A DNA stretch of 64,000 nucleotides from Dactylis glomerata (taxonomy: Eukaryota; Streptophyta; Magnoliopsida; Poales; Poaceae), in assembly GCA_007115705.1 (NCBI GenBank), contig QXEO01001137.1, forward strand, positions 926,485 through 990,484. The letters are read 5' to 3'. Each line of letters begins with the position of its first letter. Position 1 is the stretch's first letter. Below, in pieces: positions 56,620 to 64,000 of this stretch. The position numbers and the translations under genes are program-made. The notes under the pieces are model-generated. The model saw only the letters and a program-made list of their open reading frames with translations, ran no database searches and was not told where the DNA came from.

Positions 56620-59551
56620 AGCATCCCCAAGCTTAACTCCTGCTCGTCCTCGAGTAGGTAAGTGATAACAAAAGAATAATTTTTGAGGTGACATGCACCT
56701 ACACAATCTTGATCATATATGTAAGCATTGATGAGCTGGGATCAATAGAACTTAAAACATGGGCATGAAAGATATAATCATGACAATAAGAACTTAGCAA
56801 CCATGTTGTAAACATGCAAATGAACACAAACAAAAGATCATGATAATGAAACAATGAAAGTCAAACGTGTGTTCTAATCATAAGGAAAAACATACAAGTG
56901 GTTTTCAGCTTGTCCTTCAAAGAGAGCAAAACATAAATGCATAGGACACCTCAAAGTTTAAGAGGGCGACTAGATACAAATAATTTAATAACAAGTGAAA
57001 CCAATCAATATGAGTCAATCAATGAACTTTGGGACAATGCATATCACACTAAGAATGACAACTATGCTCTCTTAATGGTGCATAAAGAAAGAAGGTGGTG
57101 ACTCAACATAAAAGTAAAAGAAAGGCCCTTCGCAGAGGGAAGCAGTGATTGCAAGTTTTATAACCTTCAAAAATTATGGTACTTACCGGCTTTGAGCTCT
57201 CATTGCCCCCATCATAAGCATCTTGAATGATTAAAGTTAATGCGAGAACAGTTATGCTGCATATGCTTGACAAATCATAAGTTGAAAACCTCGTGTCCCG
57301 TGAATACAAGTACCCAAACCATGCTAGTTTACTTAGAGTCCCAAGCAAGGCTCTTGTCATTGTAAGTATATGCATATCATTGAGAACCGCCAATGGGGTA
57401 CCTCCGTGCCCGATGACATGGAACAAGCCCACACCAAAATGACAGGACAAGCAGACAATGAACACCTCGACATCTCTTTTATTTGCTATATTGTTTAGCT
57501 TTTTATTGTGAGATGCGTCGTCGAATGTTCACCATGGGTATGCTGCAAATTTCCACCATGAATTATGCATGGCTTAGATTGGCGGCCCGGCGTTTCCCTA
57601 ACACATATAAAAACTCCATGATCCCTACAAGATTCCCAATTCATTTCACACAGCGGGCATCCATAAACAAAAGATCACGATATCAACTCAAAAGAAAGTG
57701 CAATGTTGAAAGCTTGCCCCATGACGGCATGGTTGGGCTAGAATCCAACTTACAACTTGCAAGCATAACAACTCAACATAAAAGACCACAATGTCAAAAT
57801 TTTAAGAACAGGAAAAAGTAAAGTGTGCCTTCCGGTTCGTGAGAGCTTTACTGACCGAATTTCGCATAACACTGGTAAGAGATTAATTTGAAGAGAATAT
57901 AAAAGCAAGTCAAATTTACTTGGAATAGCAAATTGCTAGTAGGTATGTATGGTGGACACAATGGAAAACTTTGGCTTTTAGGAGTTGGATGCACGAGTAG
58001 AGCTCATACTCAGTACAAGGTGAGGGCTAGCAAAAGACTGGGAGCGACCAACTAAGAGAGCAATAATGGCCATAATCATGCAAAGCGACAAAGCGACATT
58101 AAAAGAAGCATACGATGGCATCAAAAGTCAAAAACTAAATGATCATGAAGGCTAATGGCGACTTTGGAAGAGTCTAACATGTGTGAGCATGCGCCAAGTC
58201 AACCCAAATAAAGCATCAAGGAGAAAACCAAAATAATGCTTCCATACAATAGAAACAATGCATGATTTTTTCAAAGGCTCATTAAGCAATCTCAGTTATT
58301 TGAGACAAGTCATGCTACAGCAAAACCACTAAGCATACTATCAAAAAGACATCAAGCATGACATGAAAAAGCCTAAGCCGCAGTCTACACAAGCTCCTTC
58401 TTGTACCACTGTTTTGCACAAAGCTTTTTCTCTTTTCCAACACCATTTGAAATTTTTAAAGACACCTCTTTTGATGAAAACCAATGAAGATCAGAGGCAA
58501 AAATACACCTTGGTGAAAAGATATGACAAGATCTGAACGCATATCAAGGCGAAAACGAAAACCAAAAGCAGTAGCAGAAAAACTGGAATGCTCGATTTAT
58601 AAGAGTGAAAACTAGAGCATTCTTGCAAATGAAAACGAGTACATCTCCTCCAAAGGAAATTTGTTGGGGTCCAACCATTTATTGCAGCAAACAAACAAAC
58701 TAAACAAACTAAGAAAACTAAAACAACTGACGCTCCAAGAAAAACACATAGTGCATGAAGCAATAAAAATATAGTGTTTTGAAAGGTGACCTGATTTTTG
58801 CCGATGAAGAAGGGGTGCCTCGGGGGCATCCCCAAGCTTTGACGCTTGTACTTCTTGGATATTTCTTGGGGTGATGCATGGGCATCCCCAAGCTTGAGCT
58901 TTTGTCCATTCTTCAACTCATCTCATCATTCTCCAATCCCTACACTTGAAAACTTCCTTCATACAAAACTAAACACAATTCTATTAGCAACATTAGTGTA
59001 AGCATAAAATATATTCAACCTCTTTTAGCTTCAGGTTTCAACCCAAAACCACCACATATAAAGTATATACTACTGTAGCAACTTCCACAAGAGTTCCATG
59101 ATCAAAAAGAACTCAAAAAAAAGCGATAAAGTGGCAAAAACAAATATTGGCAGAAATCTGTCAAAACTGGACAGCTGATAATGGACGAATTTTTGAGGGA
59201 TTTTCTGTTGCTCAAATCAAAAAGTGTTCAACTAAGAAAAGTTTGGATATAACCTGGGGCATAAGCACAAGAAATCGCAGGTCCAAAAGATATACAGAGA
59301 ATTTTCACGAATTTTTACGGTGCAGCACCGAAAACAGTTTCAGGACAGCAATAACCCCAAATCTTTACCTCACTCAAATTAGAGGCTTCTCTTGGCACAA
59401 AAACAAAATAAACAAGATAAGGAGCGGTCATTACAGTAGTAATGACTTCCAAGACTCAAGAAAAAGAAAAATTACTGAAAAGTAAACAATGGGTTATCTC
59501 CCAAGAGTGCTTTTCTTTAACGCCTTTGAGCTAGGCGCAGAAAATTGCGAA
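56620..59551 (-). other. Non-coding internal 3' region of the array unit
   Basis: About 2.9 kb downstream of gag-protease (element orientation) without a supported gene. It is related to 32,392-35,384. A purine-rich stretch next to LTR 1, read on the minus strand, would be the polypurine tract; its limits are not clear. Confidence 0.75.
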
Positions 59552-61615
59552 TCAAGTAATATCAGCAGATGAAGCATTAAGCTCATAATTTGCTCTAAGA
59601 ATAGAGTCAAAAAGTAATTTCTTTCTTTTCCTAGGGAAGTGTTCCATACCTTTCTTTAGTGGGAATTGATACTTGATAGTGCCTTCCCTCATATCAATAA
59701 TAGCACCTACAGTTCGAAGAAAGGGTCTTCCCAAAATAATAGGACATGAAGCATGGCATTCAACGTCCATAACAAGAAAATCAACGGGAACAAGGTTATT
59801 GTTAACCACAATAAGAACATCATTAATCCTTCCCAAAGGTTTCTTCTTAGCAACATCAGCGATAGGAACATCAAAATAACATTTTTCAAGCGGTGGTAAA
59901 TCAAGCATGTCATAAATCTTTCTAGGCATGATAGAAATACTAGCACCTAGATCACATAAAGCATGGCAATCATAACCATTAACATGCATATCAATGACGG
60001 GTTCCCAACCATCTTCTAACTTCTTGGGAACAGAGGCTTTTTGCTTCAACTTTTCATCCCTAATCTTTATGAGAGCATTGGTAATATGCTTAGTAAAAGC
60101 AATATTTAAAGAAATAGCATTGGGAGTCAAAGCAAGCTTTTGCAAGAACAAAATAACTTCAGATATATTGCAGCCATCAACATCAAAATCATTAAAAGAA
60201 ATAGAGCTATCATCTCCCACACTCCGAAAAATTTCAGCACTCTTTTGAGAAAAAGTTTTGGCAGTTTTAGGCTTTTTAGCACAAGGAGTGGGAGTTTTCT
60301 CTACACCAATCAAAGTAAGAGGATTGCTATCAGTAGGAGAAACATCATTAGAGGTAGTAATAGTACATACCTTCATCTCTCTAGCCATCCCATCTTCTCT
60401 TTCCCACCTAGCATGCAATTCCGCTAACAATCTAATATTTTCATCAATTCTAACTTGGGTAGCATTAGCAGCAGCAACAATATTACTCACATTCACATCA
60501 TTAGGAAACACTTTTAGTTTCAGAAGTTCAACATCATGAGCAAGGCTATCAACTTTAGAAGCAAGAATATCAATTTTGCCTAACTTTTCCTCAACAGACT
60601 TATTAAAAGCAGTTTGCTTACCGATGAAGTCCTTGAGCATTACCTCAAGCTCGGAGGGCGCGGCCCTAGTGTTGTTGTAGGAGTTACCATAAGAATTACC
60701 ATAACCATTACCATTGGTAGAAGGATACGGCCTATAATTGTTACTAGCAAAATTGTTCCTATAAGCATTGTTGTTAAAATTGTTGTTTCTAATGAAATTC
60801 ACATCAACTTGCTCTTCTTGAGCAACCAGAGAGGCCAAAGGAACATTATTAGGATCAACATGAGTCCTATCATTAGCAAGCATAGCCATGATTGTATCAA
60901 TCTTATCACTTAAGGAAGAGGTTTCCTCAACAGAATTTACCTTCTTACCTTGTGGAGCTCTCTCGGTGTGCCATTCAGAATAATTTACCATCATGTTGTC
61001 GAGTAGCTTTGATGCGGCGCCCAAAGTAAGGGACATAAAAGTGCCTCCAGCATCTGAATCAAGTAGATTCCTTGAAGAAAAATTCAGTCCTGCATAAAAA
61101 GTTTGGATAATCATCCAAGTAGTCAGTCCATGAGTGGGGCAATTCTTTACCATAGATTTCATTCTTTCCCAAGCTTGAGCAACATGTTCATTATCAAACT
61201 GAGTAAACTTCATAATATTGCTACGCAACGATATAATCTTAGCAGGAGGGTAATATCTACCAATAAAAGCATCCTTACACTTAGCCCATGAATCAATACT
61301 ATTCTTAGTCAAAGACAGCAACCAATCTTTAGCCTTTCCTCTCAAAGAAAAAGGAAACAACTTGAGCTTAATAATATCACTATCAACATCCTTATATTTC
61401 TGCATCTCACATAGCTCAACAAAATTGTTGAGATGAGCTGCAGCATCTTCAGTACTAGCACCAGAAAATTGCTCTTTCATAACAAGGTTCAATAAAGCAG
61501 GCTTGATCTCATAAAAAGTAGTAGCAGGAACAGGTGGTGCAATAGGAGTGCAGATAAAATCACTATTGTTTGTGCTAGCAAAGTCACACAACTTGGTGTT
61601 TTCAGGAGTACCCAT
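59552..61615 (-). CDS. Gag-protease polyprotein of the array element, intact, 687 residues
   Basis: ATG at 61,615, stop at 59,552, no lesion. Residues ~45-220 are a plant retrotransposon gag domain (FSGASTEDAAAHLNNFVELC, SLRGKAKDWLLSL, AWERMKSMVKNCPTHGL). An Asn/Tyr/Gly-rich stretch (NNNFNNNAYRNNFASNNYRP, SYGNSYNNT) follows, probably RNA-binding in place of a zinc knuckle, and then a heptad-like segment (KLGKIDILASKVDSLAHDVE). Near residues 550-650 is a retropepsin with CDLGASISIMP (Asp codon at 59,951-59,953) and IILGRPFL. No reverse transcriptase or integrase follows. The intact frame and young LTRs suggest the element could move recently with help from an autonomous relative. Confidence 0.88.
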   Translation of the reverse strand: MGTPENTKLCDFASTNNSDFICTPIAPPVPATTFYEIKPALLNLVMKEQFSGASTEDAAAHLNNFVELCEMQKYKDVDSDIIKLKLFPFSLRGKAKDWLLSLTKNSIDSWAKCKDAFIGRYYPPAKIISLRSNIMKFTQFDNEHVAQAWERMKSMVKNCPTHGLTTWMIIQTFYAGLNFSSRNLLDSDAGGTFMSLTLGAASKLLDNMMVNYSEWHTERAPQGKKVNSVEETSSLSDKIDTIMAMLANDRTHVDPNNVPLASLVAQEEQVDVNFIRNNNFNNNAYRNNFASNNYRPYPSTNGNGYGNSYGNSYNNTRAAPSELEVMLKDFIGKQTAFNKSVEEKLGKIDILASKVDSLAHDVELLKLKVFPNDVNVSNIVAAANATQVRIDENIRLLAELHARWEREDGMAREMKVCTITTSNDVSPTDSNPLTLIGVEKTPTPCAKKPKTAKTFSQKSAEIFRSVGDDSSISFNDFDVDGCNISEVILFLQKLALTPNAISLNIAFTKHITNALIKIRDEKLKQKASVPKKLEDGWEPVIDMHVNGYDCHALCDLGASISIMPRKIYDMLDLPPLEKCYFDVPIADVAKKKPLGRINDVLIVVNNNLVPVDFLVMDVECHASCPIILGRPFLRTVGAIIDMREGTIKYQFPLKKGMEHFPRKRKKLLFDSILRANYELNASSADIT

Positions 61616-61785
61616 TTCAGCAAAACAAAAGTAAACAAGTAAAAACAGCTACCAAGGATTCTAATTTTTTTGGGTTTTTGATATAAAAAGCAATGCAGGT
61701 AAAATAAAATAAAGTAAAGCAAAACAAATAACAAAGCAATGGATGTGTGTGCGAAGAACTCCCCTCGCAGAAGTCTTCTCTTCCT

Positions 61786-61803
61786 TCCCCGGCAACGGCG
61801 CCA
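61786..61803 (-). promoter_or_regulatory. Primer-binding site region of the array element
   Basis: On the minus strand TGGCGCCGTTGCCGGGGA lies about 10 bases inside LTR 2, the position expected for priming. The same word is found in the related element at 36,311-36,327. Confidence 0.75.
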
Positions 61804-61813
61804 GAAAAAGTGC

Positions 61814-63472
61814 TGATGGCTATGAAAGCGTCAGGCAGTCCTTGTGCGTGGTGGATGAATGACCAGCCCGTTGGGAACCCCAAGAGGAAGGTATGATGAG
61901 TGCAGCAGCAAGTTTTCCCTCAGTTAAGAAACCAAGGTTTAATATCGATCAGGAGAAGGGAGACGTTGACGACTGAAGGTGATGCTTGCTAGTTTGCGAC
62001 AGCAGCGGACGACTGGCGCTTCGTCCAAGCTTTGCTAGCTAGCTGCAATGTGGAACCTGCACACACACAAACAAATACTTTGTTCCCAACTTGCGATGAG
62101 GTTGTCAATCTCACCGGTTTGCTTGAAACAAAGGTTATGAGTGTATCGAGTGGAAAACAGTAGTAAAATGCTAGTAAAGTAAACAGTGCGGGAAAAGTAA
62201 ACAGGTGATTGCAATATGATTAAAATAGGACCGGGGTCCATAGTTCACTAGTGGTGTCTCTCCATAGATAAATAACATGCTGGGTAAACAAATTACAGTT
62301 GGGCAATTGATAGAATAAAGATAACGTGATATGTCAAGAAGATCACTATGTGATTCACTCTGGGCATTACAACAAAATACATAGACCGCCATCCAACTGC
62401 ATCTATGACTAATAATCCACCCCCAGGGATATCATCCGAACACCCCGAAAGTATTAAGTTGCGAACAACAGATAATTGCATTAAGCAAAGTGTGTAATGT
62501 AAACAAAGCATATGCCCTTGAGCATATGAATGTTGTTTTCTCCCTAGTAGCAACAGCACATCTACCACCTTAGAGGTTTCTGTCACTCCCCCAGGTGAAA
62601 TAGAGGCATGAACCCACTATCGAGCATAAATACCCCCTCTTGGAGTCACTAGCAACTACTCGGCCAAGATAGCTACTAACAACGGAGAGCATGCAAGATC
62701 ATAAACAACATAGAGATAACAAAAGATATAATTCAGTACAGCAACTTAATCATAAACACCAATATTCATCGGATCCCAACAAACCAACATCATAGTATTA
62801 CATAACGGTGATCTCAATCATGTAGGGCAGCTCATGAGATCTAAACATGAAGCACATGGTGGAGAAGACAACCATCTAGCTACTGCTATGGACCCATAGT
62901 CCAAGGTAGACTACTCACTCATCGCTCCGGAGGCAAGCATGGCGATGAAGAAGACCTCCGGTGGCGATTCCCCTCTCCGGCAGGGTGCCGGGAAGAGCTT
63001 CTGGACCCTCCCGATCTTCAAGTCGACGGCGGCGGCGGATCGCGATGTATTCTGGAAAACTGATCGGGCCCTTAGGTTTTTCTCGTCAGGGGGTATATAT
63101 AGGCGAAAGGGCGATGTCAGAGGGGGTCCCACGCCCCCTCACACGTGGGTGGCGCGGCCAGGGGGCTGGCCGCGCCGCCTGTGTGTGTGGGGCTCACGTG
63201 GCCCTACTCCTTCTCTCCTTCGGATGTTTGGGAGCTCCCCGGTGAAATATGACTTCAGGAACTTGTTTCGTCCAATTCCGAGAATATTTCCTGTGTATCA
63301 CTTCTGAAACACAAAAACAGCAGAAAACAGGAAACTGGCACTGTGGCACTTCGTTAATAGGTTAGTTCCGGAAAATGTATAAAAATGCCACTAAGTGTAA
63401 CGAAACAATAGGCTAATGGTGTAAAACAAAGCATGGAGCATCAAAAATTATAGATACGTTTGAGACGTATCA
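61814..63472 (-). repeat. LTR 2 of the array (shared between two units)
   Basis: 1659 bp, the same length as LTR 1. The TATATATA box is at 63,094-63,103 (minus strand). It has primer-binding sequence on its left and polypurine-side internal sequence on its right, so it serves as 5' LTR of the left unit and 3' LTR of the next. Confidence 0.93.
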
Positions 63473-64000
63473 AGCATCCCCAAGCTTAACTCCTGCTCGT
63501 CCTCGAGTAGGTAAGTGATAACAAAAGAATAATTTTTGAGGTGACATGCACCTACACAATCTTGATCATATATGTAAGCATTGATGAGCTGGGATCAATA
63601 GAACTTAAAACATGGGCATGAAAGATATAATCATGACAATAAGAACTTAGCAACCATGTTGTAAACATGCAAATGAACACAAACAAAAGATCATGATAAT
63701 GAAACAATGAAAGTCAAACGTGTGTTCTAATCATAAGGAAAAACATACAAGTGGTTTTCAGCTTGTCCTTCAAAGAGAGCAAAACATAAATGCATAGGAC
63801 ACCTCAAAGTTTAAGAGGGCGACTAGATACAAATAATTTAATAACAAGTGAAACCAATCAATATGAGTCAATCAATGAACTTTGGGACAATGCATATCAC
63901 ACTAAGAATGACAACTATGCTCTCTTAATGGTGCATAAAGAAAGAAGGTGGTGACTCAACATAAAAGTAAAAGAAAGGCCCTTCGCAGAGGGAAGCAGTG
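63473..64000 (-). mobile_element. Start of a second internal region of the array
   Basis: 528 bp that read the same as 56,620-57,147, beginning AGCATCCCCAAGCTTAAC. No gene falls in this piece. It continues beyond the window. Confidence 0.9.

Larger units (their letters stand above)
54961..64000 (-). mobile_element. Tandem array of a Gypsy-like gag-protease retrotransposon: LTR-internal-LTR-internal
   Basis: Two LTRs of 1659 bp (54,961-56,619 and 61,814-63,472) bracket a 5194-bp internal region. After the second LTR the internal sequence begins again: 63,473-64,000 reads the same as 56,620-57,147. A single insertion would have host DNA there, so at least one and a half units are arrayed. The LTRs differ at 8 positions that I could count (about 0.5%). 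The element has no pol and is non-autonomous. The right end is outside the window. Confidence 0.9.

Overview
This is a window of plant nuclear DNA, almost certainly from a Triticeae grass (wheat, Aegilops, barley or rye group). I infer this from an LTR retrotransposon with Angela/BARE/WIS-type termini, short-LTR Copia elements, gag-protease-only Gypsy elements, a CACTG-ended CACTA-superfamily transposon, Stowaway MITEs, Helitrons and degraded LINEs. No ordinary single-copy host gene, tRNA, rRNA gene or CRISPR array was recognised. Nearly all long reading frames belong to mobile elements. The exception is a DnaQ/Werner-type 3'-5' exonuclease gene that appears to have been captured by a DNA transposon.

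Left part (1-10.9 kb): a Copia element cut by the window edge (1-3960), unclassified spacer, a 5'-truncated LINE (6262-6928), a truncated short-LTR Copia (8543-10097), and two copies of an unclassified ~0.8 kb segment (6950-7815 and 10098-10910).

Central nest (10,962-38,134): a CACTG transposon of about 2.0 kb, bounded by a 3-bp AGT duplication, is expanded to 27.2 kb by three LTR retrotransposons. These are a Gypsy element with gag-protease plus an antisense gene (11,659-20,972; TSD GTGGG), an Angela/BARE-like Copia (20,996-29,780; TSD TTCAC), and a minus-strand gag-only Gypsy (30,907-37,979; TSD ACCTT). When the first two are set aside, the host transposon carries one continuous 209-codon exonuclease frame with all DEDDy motifs. 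A related sequence at 52,091-52,110 looks like the empty insertion site.

Right part (38.1-64 kb): diverged copies of one ancestral unit (38.1, 39.5-39.9, 43.4 and 52.1-53.0 kb) are split by LINE remnants and two non-autonomous Helitrons (39,970-43,371 plus; 47,555-50,419 minus). The first Helitron has an inverted second 5' end and two Stowaway MITEs. At the end, a minus-strand Copia (53,037-54,960) is interrupted by a young Gypsy-like element arranged LTR-internal-LTR-internal (54,961-64,000), a tandem retrotransposon array. Functionally the window is a layered TE nest. The gag-pro and pol frames would supply particle, protease, integrase and reverse transcriptase functions, but most are broken by stops or frameshifts.
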